Notes under the pieces: generated by a model
Told to the model about the DNA's origin: nothing
The model's input: the letters and a program-made list of their open reading frames with translations, nothing else
Databases searched by the model: none
Made by a program: the position numbers and the translations under genes
DNA from: Streptomyces sp. CG4
GTDB lineage: Bacteria; Actinomycetota; Actinomycetes; Streptomycetales; Streptomycetaceae
Direction: 5' to 3'
DNA: 64,000 bases
Assembly (NCBI RefSeq): GCF_041080655.1
Contig: NZ_CP163525.1
Location: forward strand, 1,488,001 to 1,552,000
Shown here: positions 27,583 to 36,491 of the stretch, piece after piece
How positions within the stretch are numbered: position 1 is the stretch's first letter
Layout: each line of letters opens with the position of its first letter

Positions 27583-28611
27583 TTACGCGGTCCAGTCCAG
27601 AATGACCTTGCCGCCCTTGCCGCTCGCGGCGTCGGCGAAGGCCGCCTCGAAGTCGCGGTAGCCGTACCGGCCGGTGATCACGGGGGCGAGGTCCAGGCCG
27701 CCCTCCAGCAGCACCGACATCGCGTACCAGGTCTCGAACATCTCGCGGCCGTAGATGCCCTTGATCGTGATCATCGAGGTGACGATCCGGGCCCAGTCGA
27801 CCGGGAACTCCTGTGCCGGCAGGCCGAGCATGGCGATGCGGCCGCCGTGCGTCATGTTGGCGATCATGTCCCGCATGGCCTCGGGGCGGCCGGACATCTC
27901 CAGGCCGATGTCGAAGCCCTCGCGCAGACCCAGCTCGCGCTGGCCGTCGGCGATGGTGGACTGCGCGACGTTCAGGGCGAGGCTCACGCCGATCTTGCGG
28001 GCCAGCTCCAGGCGCTCCTCGCTGACGTCGGTGACGACGACGTTGCGGGCGCCGGCGTGCCGGGCCACGGCGGCGGCCATCAGGCCGATCGGGCCCGCGC
28101 CGGTGATCAGGACGTCCTCGCCGACCAGCGGGAAGGACAGCGCGGTGTGCACGGCGTTGCCGAACGGGTCGAAGATCGCGGCGACGTCGAGGTCGACGGG
28201 CACCCGGTGCACCCACACATTGCTCGCGGGCAGGGCGACGTACTCGGCGAACGCGCCGTCGCGGCCGACCCCGAGGCCGACGGTGGCCCGGCACAGATGG
28301 CGGCGGCCGGCCAGGCAGTTGCGGCACTTGCCGCACACCAGATGGCCCTCGCCGCTGACTCGGTCGCCGATGCGGATGTCGGTCACGTCCCGGCCGGTCT
28401 CGACGACCTGCCCGACGAACTCGTGCCCGACGACGAGCGGGGTGCGGATCGCCTGCTGCGCCCAGCCGTCCCAGGCCCGGATGTGCAGGTCGGTGCCGCA
28501 GATACCGGTCCGCATGACCTTGATCAGTACGTCAGCGGGGCCGATTGCGGGCTCCGGGACGTCCGTCAGCCAGAGCCCCGGCTCCGCCTTCTCCTTGACC
28601 AGCGCCTTCAC
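27583..28611 (-). CDS. tdh: L-threonine 3-dehydrogenase
   Basis: Tdh oxidises L-threonine to 2-amino-3-oxobutyrate with NAD. At 342 residues it matches the usual Tdh length. Catalytic zinc ligands are in [19 protein letters not shown] and [12 protein letters not shown], the structural zinc cysteines in [19 protein letters not shown], and the Rossmann loop is [20 protein letters not shown]. The GTG at 28611 has AGGAG eight bases upstream, which fixes the start. First gene of tdh-kbl-lysR. Confidence 0.96.
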   Translation of the reverse strand: MKALVKEKAEPGLWLTDVPEPAIGPADVLIKVMRTGICGTDLHIRAWDGWAQQAIRTPLVVGHEFVGQVVETGRDVTDIRIGDRVSGEGHLVCGKCRNCLAGRRHLCRATVGLGVGRDGAFAEYVALPASNVWVHRVPVDLDVAAIFDPFGNAVHTALSFPLVGEDVLITGAGPIGLMAAAVARHAGARNVVVTDVSEERLELARKIGVSLALNVAQSTIADGQRELGLREGFDIGLEMSGRPEAMRDMIANMTHGGRIAMLGLPAQEFPVDWARIVTSMITIKGIYGREMFETWYAMSVLLEGGLDLAPVITGRYGYRDFEAAFADAASGKGGKVILDWTA

Positions 28612-28679
28612 GACTGCGGCTCCTGTGGGTGAAGTCCCGGCCCACGGGCATGCCAAAAGGAGCCCGCACCGGGTCAGAG

Positions 28680-28693
28680 GGGTGAAATCACCC
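28680..28693. promoter_or_regulatory. palindrome upstream of tdh
   Basis: GGGTGA-AA-TCACCC is a perfect 6+2+6 palindrome, 69 bases upstream of the tdh start. With a two-base centre it cannot be a good RNA hairpin loop, so a DNA-binding site is more likely, possibly for the LysR protein of the same operon. Confidence 0.4.
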
Positions 28694-28763
28694 TGCAATC
28701 TGCCGTATGTGCGGGCCGCGGGTCCATCGAGCTTTTCTTAACCGCCGCCTCAGCTTTCCTTCA

Positions 28764-28786
28764 CGCCCCTGGTCCCCCCGGGGGCG
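28764..28786 (-). terminator. hairpin downstream of the conservon operon
   Basis: CGCCCC and GGGGCG enclose a C-rich loop, 16 bases after the GAF gene stop on the minus strand. It separates the conservon from the tdh promoter region. Confidence 0.5.
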
Positions 28787-28801
28787 CCATGCCGTCGTCC
28801 G

Positions 28802-29377
28802 TCACAGGGGCAGCCCGTCCTCGGCGCTTCGTTCGAGGCGTACGACGAGATCGGCGGCCAGCGCCTTGATGGTCTCCAGGCCGGACCTGCCCCAGGCCCG
28901 TGGCTCTGTGTCGGCCGCACACACGGTTCCGAGCGCCATGCCGGAGCTGTCGATGAGCGGGGCACCGAGATAGGAACGGATGCCGTACTCGTCGACGACC
29001 GGGTTCCCGGCGAACCGCGGATAGTCGCGGACGTCCTCGAGCACCAGTGCCTTGCGGCGGACCACCACATGGGGGCAGAACCCGTGGTCGCGCGGCAGCA
29101 CCCGGCCGAGCTCCGGCCTGCTGCCGTCCGCCCGCAGGACCGGCGCGGCGGCGGGGACACACAGGCCCGCGAAGAACTGGTGCTCCTCTCCGATGAAGTT
29201 GACCATCGCGTAGGGGGCGCCGGTGAAGCGGGCGAGATGGTCGGCGAAGGTGTCCAGCGCGGGTTCGGGACGGTCCACCAGACCGAGCAGCCGCAACCGG
29301 TGGACGCGGGCGGGGGCCTCCTTGTCCTCGGGGGTGAGCAGCAGACCCCGGACCGGCCGGGGCGGCTCGTACGTCAT
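28802..29377 (-). CDS. GAF domain protein, last gene of the conservon
   Basis: A 191-residue soluble protein. Residues 25-180 form a GAF sensor domain: RLRLLGLVDRPEPALDTFAD, PYAMVNFIGEEHQFFAGLCV, CPHVVVRRKALVLEDVRDYP and IRSYLGAPLIDSSGMALGTV. It contains Cys residues in GLCV, FCPH and VCAAD that could bind a cofactor, as in other GAF sensors, but this is speculative. The start at 29377 is supported by GGAG eight bases upstream; an ATG at 29422 lacks one. It follows the CvnD GTPase by 61 bases and is probably an additional output or input partner of that system. Confidence 0.87.
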   Translation of the reverse strand: MTYEPPRPVRGLLLTPEDKEAPARVHRLRLLGLVDRPEPALDTFADHLARFTGAPYAMVNFIGEEHQFFAGLCVPAAAPVLRADGSRPELGRVLPRDHGFCPHVVVRRKALVLEDVRDYPRFAGNPVVDEYGIRSYLGAPLIDSSGMALGTVCAADTEPRAWGRSGLETIKALAADLVVRLERSAEDGLPL

Positions 29378-29438
29378 GGCCGGGCTCCAGCGCTGTGGGC
29401 GTACCTCATAGGGCGGCTCCATGGGAGGTAGGACGGGA

Positions 29439-30038
29439 TCACATGTGGGCGCCGTGGCTCGGCGCGGGTGCCGGGACGTGGGCGAGCAGGTGGCGTACGA
29501 GGGTGAGCAGGGTCTGCACACCGGAACTGGAGATCCGGGCGTCGCAGCGGACGACGGGGACCTCGGGGTCGAGGTCGATGGCGGCACGTACCTCGTCGGG
29601 GTCGTAGCGGTGGGAGCCGTCGAACTCGTTGACGGCGATGATGAAGCCGAGTCCGCGCTCCTCGAAGAAGTCCACGGCGGCGAAACAGTCCTGCAGCCGG
29701 CGGGTGTCGGCGAGGATCACCGCGCCGAGCGCGCCCTCGGACAGCTCGTCCCACATGAACCAGAACCGCTCCTGGCCCGGTGTGCCGAACAGATACAGCA
29801 CATGGTCCGGATCGAGGGTGATCCGGCCGAAGTCCATGGCGACCGTGGTCTCCATCTTGTTCTCGACGCCGTCGAGACTGTCCGTGCCGACGCTGACCGT
29901 CGTGAGCAGCTCCTCCGTACTGAGCGGCGCGATCTCGCTGACCGCGCCCACGAAGGTCGTCTTGCCGACCCCGAATCCGCCCGCCACGAGGATCTTCAGC
30001 GCGGTGGGGAACGGGTCAGAGCTGTCGTCGTAGTCCAT
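29439..30038 (-). CDS. cvnD: conservon small GTPase (CvnD)
   Basis: A 199-residue Ras-like GTP-binding protein. P-loop GGFGVGKTTFVGAVSE near residue 20, switch II region LFGTPGQERFWFMWDELSEG, and a base-recognition segment IIAVNEFDGSHRY in place of NKxD. Conservons (CvnA-D) are membrane-linked complexes likened to eukaryotic G-protein receptors and are common in Streptomyces. The ATG overlaps the end of cvnC by 23 bases. Function of this particular conservon is unknown. Confidence 0.93.
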   Translation of the reverse strand: MDYDDSSDPFPTALKILVAGGFGVGKTTFVGAVSEIAPLSTEELLTTVSVGTDSLDGVENKMETTVAMDFGRITLDPDHVLYLFGTPGQERFWFMWDELSEGALGAVILADTRRLQDCFAAVDFFEERGLGFIIAVNEFDGSHRYDPDEVRAAIDLDPEVPVVRCDARISSSGVQTLLTLVRHLLAHVPAPAPSHGAHM

Positions 30039-30387
30039 CGAGCACTGCCTCCAGCAGAGACCGGTCAGTGGGTGTGTGGTGGAAGACGGGGGGCTTGGTG
30101 GTCAGCGCCCCGCAGTCGACGAGGTCCGAGAGCAGGACCTTGGTGACCACCGCGGGCAGTTTCAGATGGGCGGCGGCCTCGGCGACCGAGACGGGCGCCC
30201 GACACAGGTCGAGCGCCTGGGCGTGCTCGGGGCCGAGGTAGCCGAGCGGGGTGACGCCGGTGGCCATCACCTGCGACATCAGGTCCAGGGCGACGCTGGG
30301 CTTGGTGCGTCCGTTGCTGACCGTGAACGGGCGCACCAGCCGTCCGGCCGCGTCGTCCAGCCAGGGCCCGTCGCCGGCTGCGGTCAC
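30016..30387 (-). CDS. cvnC: conservon DUF742 protein (CvnC)
   Basis: A 123-residue protein with the DUF742 winged-helix-like fold: AGRLVRPFTVSNGRTKPSVA, HAQALDLCRAPVSVAEAAAH and LPAVVTKVLLSDLVDCGAL. In conservons it bridges the kinase/roadblock part and the GTPase. The GTG at 30387 was chosen; it begins two bases after the cvnB stop and has GAGG upstream. The 3' end overlaps cvnD. Confidence 0.92.
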   Translation of the reverse strand: MTAAGDGPWLDDAAGRLVRPFTVSNGRTKPSVALDLMSQVMATGVTPLGYLGPEHAQALDLCRAPVSVAEAAAHLKLPAVVTKVLLSDLVDCGALTTKPPVFHHTPTDRSLLEAVLDGLRRQL

Positions 30388-30389
30388 GC

Positions 30390-30824
30390 TCAAGGCCTCG
30401 TCACCGTGGATTCGACGGCGTGCTGCCGGGGTGCGGTCACGAGGTAGGGGCGGACGCTCTTGACGAGCATCGCCATCTCGTAGCCCAGGACGGCCGCGTC
30501 GGCCTCCCGCCCCGCCAGCACGGCGAGACAGGTGCCGGAGCCGGCGGTGGTGACGAACAGCAGGGTCGAGTCGAGTTCGACGACGACCTGGCGGACGTCC
30601 CCGCCGTCGCCGAACCGGACGCCCGCGCTGCGGCCGAGGGAGTACAGGCCGGAGGCCAGGGCCGCCATGTGGTCGGCACTGTCGATGTCGAGGCCGTGTA
30701 CGGACTTCACCAGCCCGTCGCAGGACAGGAGCACCGCGCTGTTGGTGTGCGGTACGCGCTGCACGAGGCCGCTCAGCAGCCAGTCGAGGTCGGATGCGTG
30801 GGCGGTCGGCGCGTCGCTCGCCAT
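30390..30824 (-). CDS. cvnB: conservon roadblock/LC7 protein (CvnB)
   Basis: A 144-residue roadblock/LC7 domain protein: DLDWLLSGLVQRVPHTNSAV, LLSCDGLVKSVHGLDIDSAD, HMAALASGLYSLGRSAGVRF and LFVTTAGSGTCLAVLAGREA. In bacterial MglB-like partners this fold acts on a small GTPase, here CvnD. An AGGAG lies about 11 bases before the ATG. It follows cvnA by 87 bases. Confidence 0.94.
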   Translation of the reverse strand: MASDAPTAHASDLDWLLSGLVQRVPHTNSAVLLSCDGLVKSVHGLDIDSADHMAALASGLYSLGRSAGVRFGDGGDVRQVVVELDSTLLFVTTAGSGTCLAVLAGREADAAVLGYEMAMLVKSVRPYLVTAPRQHAVESTVTRP

Positions 30825-30911
30825 GGTGGATCGACTCCTTGGGGTATCTGCGGGAGCGCGGGGTTGGGGGGGAGTGGTCGTCGGGGTGGGGGTTGGATAC
30901 GGTGCGGGCGG

Positions 30912-33485
30912 TCAACCGGCCGGGGCGCTCCCGTCGGACCGGCCGACGCCGCGGACACCGTCGGATACGGGCGCGTGGGCGCGCCGCTGCGATATGGGGG
31001 GCGGGTCCGTGTGGTCCGAGCCCGGGTGGTCTGCGGTGGTCGTATGGGCTGAGCCTGTGTAGTCGACGCCCATGTGGTCAGGCTGCATGCGCGGTGGCTC
31101 GGTGAACTCCGATGCGGTGGGCCGGATGTGACGGTCCATCAAGTGTGCGGCGTCCATGCGCGTGGCACTCATGTGCGTGGCATCCATGTGTGCGGGCGCC
31201 AGGTGCGCTGCGTCCGTATGGGCTGAACCCATGTGGTCCGCGTCCGTGCGGGCCCGGTCCGTGCGCGCTGCACCCATGTGGGCCGCGTCTGTGTGTGCTG
31301 AGCCCAGGTAAGTGGAGTCCTGAGGGCTGGAGTCGAGGAGGCTTGAGCTCAGGGGGCTGGAGTGCAGATGGCTGGACTCCAGGGAGCTGGAGTACGGGTA
31401 TTCGGGGTCCAGCGGGGATGGCTCCTGGCTCTCCAGGTGCTGCTGTGCCTCGGCGAGCCCGATCCCACGCTGGAAGGCCGCCATCAGCCCGGGGTCGTGG
31501 CCCGGGACGGTGTCGTCGTCCTGACGGGGTGCGGGGCCGCCGCGCAGCTGGGGGACGATGTGCTGCTGGGCGCGGCGCCGGGGCAGCTGGGGCTTGCCCA
31601 TGGTGCCGTGCACGGTGCCGACCCGTGGCGTGGGCAGCACGCCCGCGTGCGCCTCGACCGCCGCGCGGTCCTCGGGGCTGATGCCGGGCACCGCATCGGC
31701 GGGGGTGGGCCGTTCCTGTCGCGCACCGCGCACGGGAAGCGGTGCCAGGGCATCCTCCCTGCGCCCGCCGTCACCACTCTCCGCACCACGCTGCCCGCCC
31801 CAGGTCTCGGCACCGGGCCGCCCGCTCCCACTCTCGGTACCAGGCCACCCACTCCCGCCCTCGGCACCGCGCCGCCCGTTCCCGCGCTGGGCGTGCCGTC
31901 GGCGCCCGGTCGCCTGTGCCTGTGTCTGCGCCTGTGTCTGTGCGGCATCGATGCCGGCGTCGATTCCAGCAGCGACGACAGCCCCGGACACGGCGTCGGC
32001 CCCCGAGGCGGACGGGGCATCGTCTCCCGACCGGACACCGCCATGGGCGGCTCCGTCGTCGCCTGCGGACCTCGCTCCCGGGGCGGCCCCTGCCGCGGGC
32101 ACGGACGTCGGCACAGACCCCCGCATCTGCCCGGCCCCATACCCCTGCCCGGGCACCTGAACATGGGCAGCGGCCTGCTCCTGGGGCCGCACCTGCGATG
32201 ACGCACCGGTGTCCGCGGGATTCTGTGACTGCGGTACGCCCGCCGCCCCGGCCCCCGCGGCCGCTCCGGGCACCCCGGACGCCGTTCCCAACAGCGCCTG
32301 CGGGACGACGAGTACGGCCTGCACACCGCCGTAGATGTTGGTCTGCAGCCGTACGTGAATGCCGTGCCGGCGGGCGAGCTGGGAGACGACGTAGAGGCCG
32401 ATACGGCCGTCGGCCAGCAGGCTGGCGACGTTGACCTGGTCGGGGTCGGCGAGCAGGGCGTTCATCCGGTTCTGTTCGCCGACGGGCATGCCGAGCCCTC
32501 GGTCCTCGACCTCCACGGCGAGCCCGGAGGTGACGAGGTTGGCGCGGAGCAGCACCTGGGTTTGCGGGGCGGAGAACACCGAGGCGTTCTCGATGAGTTC
32601 GGCGAGCAGATGGATGACGTCGGCGACGGCGTGGCCGCGCAGTTCGCCGTCGATCGGCGGCACCAGCTTGACCCGCGAGTACTGCTCGACCTCGGCGATG
32701 GCAGAGCGCAACACCTCGGTCATGCTGACCGGGTTGCTCCACTGCCGCCGGGAGACGGCGCCGCCGAGCACCGCGAGGTTCTCGGCGTGCCGCCGGATGC
32801 GGGTGGCCAGGTGGTCCACGTGGAACAGGCCCTTGAGCAGGTCGGGGTCCTCGATCTCGTTCTCGAGGTCGTCGAGGATCGAGATCTCCCGGTGGACGAG
32901 CGACTGGAGCCGGCGCGCGAGATTGACGAAGACCTCCAGCTTCTGCTCGCTGCCCGCGTGACTGGAGAGCTGGGCGGCGCGCACGACGGCAGTGACGGCG
33001 CCGTCGTGCGCGCGGGCCAGATCGGCCGCGAGCAGCTCGAAGTCGTCGGCGTCCGCGGGCGGCCGACGGCGTGACGGGTGCTGCGGCGGGGTCTCCCCCT
33101 GGCGCAGCGCGTCGACCAGGGCATGCAGGTCGGCCTCGCCGCGCGCAGCGATACCGCGCAGCGCGTCGACGCGGTCGGAGACCGCGCGGGCGGCGCGGTC
33201 GGCGGCCACGGCGGCGATGACGATGGCGGCCATGGTCACGGTGACCGCTCCGGCGAGCACCGCCCAGAGCATGGGGCCGGTACGGGCGCCGGTGGAGCGG
33301 ATGCTGAAGAGGACCGCGGCGGTGGCGCTGAGCGCGACCGCGAGGGGCGGCAGCACGGCGAGCCGCATGAGCTGGGGCCGTATGCGCATTTCGGGCAGTG
33401 CGGGAGCGGGGCGGGCGACCGGTCGCCCGTGCCGGCCACCCTCGCGGCGGTCGGCACGGCCGGCCGGTGCTCGGAGGTGAGACAT
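30912..33485 (-). CDS. cvnA: conservon sensor histidine kinase-like protein (CvnA) with long repetitive tail
   Basis: The 857-residue protein has two membrane spans near residues 36-60 and 68-95 with little between them, then a helical linker and a dimerisation region (KLEVFVNLARRLQSLVHREI). The ATPase domain covers about residues 265-395 (DVIHLLAELIENASVFSAPQ, VEDRGLGMPVGEQNRMNALL, GRIGLYVVSQLARRHGI). No typical H-box histidine was found; conservon kinases often use this nitrate-sensor-like architecture. Residues from about 395 on are low-complexity, rich in Ala, Gly, Gln and Pro. At about 700-820 short units such as AHTDAAHMGSA repeat many times, giving exceptional His, Asp and Met content. 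First gene of the operon. Confidence 0.92.
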   Translation of the reverse strand: MSHLRAPAGRADRREGGRHGRPVARPAPALPEMRIRPQLMRLAVLPPLAVALSATAAVLFSIRSTGARTGPMLWAVLAGAVTVTMAAIVIAAVAADRAARAVSDRVDALRGIAARGEADLHALVDALRQGETPPQHPSRRRPPADADDFELLAADLARAHDGAVTAVVRAAQLSSHAGSEQKLEVFVNLARRLQSLVHREISILDDLENEIEDPDLLKGLFHVDHLATRIRRHAENLAVLGGAVSRRQWSNPVSMTEVLRSAIAEVEQYSRVKLVPPIDGELRGHAVADVIHLLAELIENASVFSAPQTQVLLRANLVTSGLAVEVEDRGLGMPVGEQNRMNALLADPDQVNVASLLADGRIGLYVVSQLARRHGIHVRLQTNIYGGVQAVLVVPQALLGTASGVPGAAAGAGAAGVPQSQNPADTGASSQVRPQEQAAAHVQVPGQGYGAGQMRGSVPTSVPAAGAAPGARSAGDDGAAHGGVRSGDDAPSASGADAVSGAVVAAGIDAGIDAAQTQAQTQAQATGRRRHAQRGNGRRGAEGGSGWPGTESGSGRPGAETWGGQRGAESGDGGRREDALAPLPVRGARQERPTPADAVPGISPEDRAAVEAHAGVLPTPRVGTVHGTMGKPQLPRRRAQQHIVPQLRGGPAPRQDDDTVPGHDPGLMAAFQRGIGLAEAQQHLESQEPSPLDPEYPYSSSLESSHLHSSPLSSSLLDSSPQDSTYLGSAHTDAAHMGAARTDRARTDADHMGSAHTDAAHLAPAHMDATHMSATRMDAAHLMDRHIRPTASEFTEPPRMQPDHMGVDYTGSAHTTTADHPGSDHTDPPPISQRRAHAPVSDGVRGVGRSDGSAPAG

Positions 33486-34108
33486 CTGCGTCCTCGTACT
33501 GGTCCGTCGGGCCTGTTTCTCATGCGGTGCTTCTCATGCGGTGCGCGGCGGGCATGCGTCATCGCGGTGTCGGCGGGCGGAACCGGTGAACCCGGCCGCG
33601 ACGCGACGGCCACTCACAGTAGTCGCCTGCGCATCATGTGCGGTGGGCAGTTGACAAACTCCATCGAGGAGCGTCCCGCTCTGGTATGAAGCGTCGTACG
33701 ACAGACCGATAACCCGGCCGGGTACGGTGCATTCGATCCGAAGGGGATCGATAAACCCTGGTCAAAACCCGTCATGACCGGTCGACGGTGGGCAGTGGAC
33801 CGGCGCCGTCCCCAGCCCTCGCCTCACGCCCGATTTCCGAAAGTCGCCGGTCCGCCCTCCCCCGTCGCCACACCCCTCGACCGGCGACACCGACCAGCTG
33901 TGCATCACGGAGAGTATTTACCTTGGCCTGACTTTAAGGGCGGCGGAGCCCCCTCTCCGAGGCCATGCCGGTCAGGTGCCGGGGGGAGGCCAGTGCTTCA
34001 GGTCACTGACAGCCGTCAGGCCACCGGGAACACTCCTGGCTCGCCATTCGTCTACGGTTCATGAGCCGTCTACTAGCTTGTAGTCATTCCTAGGAGGGCC
34101 CGGCGTCA
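33486..34108. other. intergenic region without a supported gene
   Basis: The 620-base gap separates the conservon start from the next operon. TTGACA occurs at 33651 but has no convincing -10 partner. A 7-bp inverted repeat (TCGATCC/GGATCGA, 33733-33751) with a five-base loop lies in the middle. Possible short reading frames here have no coding character. Promoters for both flanking units must lie in it, but I cannot place them. Confidence 0.5.
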
Positions 34109-34315
34109 ATGACCACACCGCTGCATCTGGCCTCGCAGCCGGCTGTCAACATGCTGGACGCCCGATCGCCGCTCACCGCGTTCGATGTCCTCGCCGGGGT
34201 CGCCGTCGGCGCCCTCACCTCGCCGATACTGATGACCGTGATGCGCAGACGGTCGCAGACGCCGGCCCGGTGGATCGCATCCGGGCGACTGCGTCCACTG
34301 CTCGTTGCCCCGTGA
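34109..34315 (+). CDS. small hypothetical protein before the two-component genes
   Basis: A 68-residue product. AGGAGG lies 11 bases before the ATG. The middle (LTAFDVLAGVAVGALTSPIL) is hydrophobic enough for one membrane span and is followed by MRRR, so a small membrane peptide with a basic cytoplasmic tail is plausible. It ends 56 bases before the response regulator gene in the same direction, so it may be a co-transcribed accessory. I do not recognise a family. Confidence 0.45.
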   Translation: MTTPLHLASQPAVNMLDARSPLTAFDVLAGVAVGALTSPILMTVMRRRSQTPARWIASGRLRPLLVAP

Positions 34316-34371
34316 ACCGACAGCCCGTCGCCCGCCCGACCGCCATGTGACCGAGAGACCTCTGGAAGATC

Positions 34372-35034
34372 ATGCGCCATAAGATCCTTGTCGTCGAGGA
34401 CGATCACGCCCTGCGCGATGTGCTGCGTCGGGGCCTGACCGAGGAAGGCTTCGAGCCGGTCCTCGCCTCCGACGGCGCAACGGCCCTGCGGCTGGCCACC
34501 GCCGATGTCGCGGCGGCAGTCCTGGACATCGGGCTGCCCGACGCGGACGGACGGGACGTGTGCCAGGCCATGCGCGCCAACGGCTTCCTCGCTCCCGTGA
34601 TCTTCCTGACCGCCCGGCACCAGCTCACCGACCGGCTGTCCGGCTTCTCCGCAGGTGGCGACGACTATCTGCCCAAGCCCTTCCACCTCGCCGAGCTCGC
34701 CGCGCGGCTGAGAGCCGCTCTCAAACGAGGCGCGCCGGCTTCGACGGCCACGGTCGGGGACCTCGTCCTGGACCCGGTCGGACACAGCGCAACTGTGCAC
34801 GGTGTCCGCGTTGCCCTGACCCCGACGGAGTTCCGGCTGCTCGCGCCGCTCGTCGCTGCGGCGGGCTCCCATGTGCCGCGTCGCGAGCTGATCAGGGCGG
34901 CCTGGCCCGAAGGAGCGCAGGTGAGTGACAACGCCCTGGACCAGTACCTGACGCGGCTGCGTCGTAAGCTGCGCGAGGCCGGCAGCTCGTTGACGATCGG
35001 CACGGCACGCGGGATCGGACACCACCTGTCATGA
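34372..35034 (+). CDS. OmpR/PhoB-family response regulator
   Basis: A 220-residue regulator. The receiver domain (1-115) has KILVVEDDHALRDVLRRGLT with the acidic pair, the phosphorylated Asp in AAVLDIGLPDADGRDVC and the Lys in GGDDYLPKPFHLAELAAR. A winged-helix DNA-binding domain (130-220) shows VALTPTEFRLLAPLVAAAGS and VSDNALDQYLTRLRRKLREA. It overlaps the kinase gene by ATGA. Proteins of this family bind direct repeats spaced 11 bp, which occur before two nearby COG4705 genes. Confidence 0.94.
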   Translation: MRHKILVVEDDHALRDVLRRGLTEEGFEPVLASDGATALRLATADVAAAVLDIGLPDADGRDVCQAMRANGFLAPVIFLTARHQLTDRLSGFSAGGDDYLPKPFHLAELAARLRAALKRGAPASTATVGDLVLDPVGHSATVHGVRVALTPTEFRLLAPLVAAAGSHVPRRELIRAAWPEGAQVSDNALDQYLTRLRRKLREAGSSLTIGTARGIGHHLS

Positions 35035-36413
35035 ACCCCGACCGTGCCCTGCGCCGCCTGGCGCCCCGCACCCTGCGCGGCCGGCTCTCCCTCGTGGCGC
35101 TGACCACCGCCGCCCTGTTGATGACCGTCCTGACCGTGGTGTTCAACGTCGTGATGGACAGGCATCTGCAGCATCAGGCGGACGACGAACTGCGCAACAG
35201 GGCCGCCGCCGTCGCCACGACCGTCGACACCAGCGGCTCCCGGGCGCGCGTCCTGGAGACCAGCAACGACGGTCTCCTCGACGCGAACGTGTGGATCTAC
35301 GCCGGCTCCCGCTTGCTCGAAAAGCCTCCGTCGCCCATGGCCGGCAGCCCGCTGAGCCAGGCCGCCGACCGGCTGGCCGCACGGCGCACTGCGGCGTGCA
35401 CGACCTTCGACGGCCACGGTCACCAGCTCGTCCGCCTGTGCTCCCGGCCCCTGCACGGCCGTCACGCCGCCGCGACGGTCGTCACCGCCCTGGACCTGGG
35501 CCCCTACCGCAGTTCGGCCAACACCCTGCTGCTGGGATCACTGATCCTGGACGCGGTGATGCTCGCGTGCACCTACGTGCTCACACGTCTGGCCGTCGGA
35601 CGGGCACTTCGCCCGGTGCGAACGATGACCGACCAGGCCACCCAGTGGAGTGCCGTGGGCTCCGACGACCGCTTCGGAGCCGAGGAACACCCGGCTGAAC
35701 TCGCGCGCCTGGGCGCCTCCCTGGACGCGCTCCTGGACCGCATCCGCACCGTGCTGCGCCACGAACGGCAGCTCACCGGCGAGCTGTCCCACGAACTGCG
35801 CACCCCCCTCACCCGGATCGTCATCGAACTCGACTGGTGGCGGGCCCGCCCCCGCTCGGGAGCCGAGACGCACGCCACCCACGAAGTGATCGCCGAGGCC
35901 GCTCAGTCGATGCGCACGATCTGCGACACGCTCCTGAACGATGCCCGCGACAACGCGCTGAACCAGCCCACGGCGCCCGGAACGACCGACGTCGTCCCCG
36001 TCCTCGACCGTATGATGCAGCGCCTCGACACACCGGACGACGTCAAGGCCACCGTCGTGCCCGGAGCAACGGAGCTTGAGGCAGGGGTCGCCCCCGCCCT
36101 CCTGGAACGCATCCTCAGCCCGTTGCTCGCCAACGCCGTCCGTTACGCCCGCTCCGGCGTGACCGTAGCCGCGCTCCGGGTGTCCGGCACCGTGCGCATC
36201 GACGTGGTCGACGACGGCCCGGGCGTGCCCGAGTCGTTCGTCGCCGAGCTGTTCCAGCCCGGCAGGCGCGCCGACGAGCAGGACGGGCACGACGGCGCGG
36301 GCCTCGGGCTGCCGCTCGCGCGACGCCTGGCCCGCGCGGTCGGCGGCGACGTGTCGTACGACCCCGCACACACGTCCGGGACACGGTTCACGGTCAGTCT
36401 GCCTGCTGCCTGA
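35031..36413 (+). CDS. sensor histidine kinase
   Basis: A 460-residue membrane kinase. The first span is about residues 20-40 (LVALTTAALLMTVLTVVFNV), an extracytoplasmic loop of about 125 residues follows, and the second span is LLLGSLILDAVMLACTYVLT. Then a HAMP linker (ALRPVRTMTDQATQW), the H box TGELSHELRTPLTRIVIELD with His near residue 254, and the ATPase domain (LLANAVRYARSGV, VVDDGPGVPESF, GAGLGLPLARRLA). The loop has two Cys residues (AACTTFD, LCSRPL) that could form a redox-sensitive disulfide. Coupled to the response regulator. Confidence 0.94.
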   Translation: MNPDRALRRLAPRTLRGRLSLVALTTAALLMTVLTVVFNVVMDRHLQHQADDELRNRAAAVATTVDTSGSRARVLETSNDGLLDANVWIYAGSRLLEKPPSPMAGSPLSQAADRLAARRTAACTTFDGHGHQLVRLCSRPLHGRHAAATVVTALDLGPYRSSANTLLLGSLILDAVMLACTYVLTRLAVGRALRPVRTMTDQATQWSAVGSDDRFGAEEHPAELARLGASLDALLDRIRTVLRHERQLTGELSHELRTPLTRIVIELDWWRARPRSGAETHATHEVIAEAAQSMRTICDTLLNDARDNALNQPTAPGTTDVVPVLDRMMQRLDTPDDVKATVVPGATELEAGVAPALLERILSPLLANAVRYARSGVTVAALRVSGTVRIDVVDDGPGVPESFVAELFQPGRRADEQDGHDGAGLGLPLARRLARAVGGDVSYDPAHTSGTRFTVSLPAA

Positions 36414-36491
36414 CCGCTTCTTTCTGCGCGTTTCTGCGCGTTTCTGCGCGGCAGGCTGCGATGACGCGCAGTTCGCCGCTGTTGCCGCAGC

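Noticed and set aside
28612..28740. Glycine riboswitch before the threonine/glycine operon
   Set aside because: No glycine aptamer core is visible; only a DNA palindrome with a two-base centre was found.
30960..31420. Regular repeats suggesting a CRISPR array
   Set aside because: The repeats are in frame within the CvnA coding region, are imperfect and very short, and there are no spacers of constant length or cas genes.
33774..34064. 96-codon frame in the gap after the conservon
   Set aside because: Composition is Pro/Arg-rich with no ribosome site and no motif; it looks like chance open frame.
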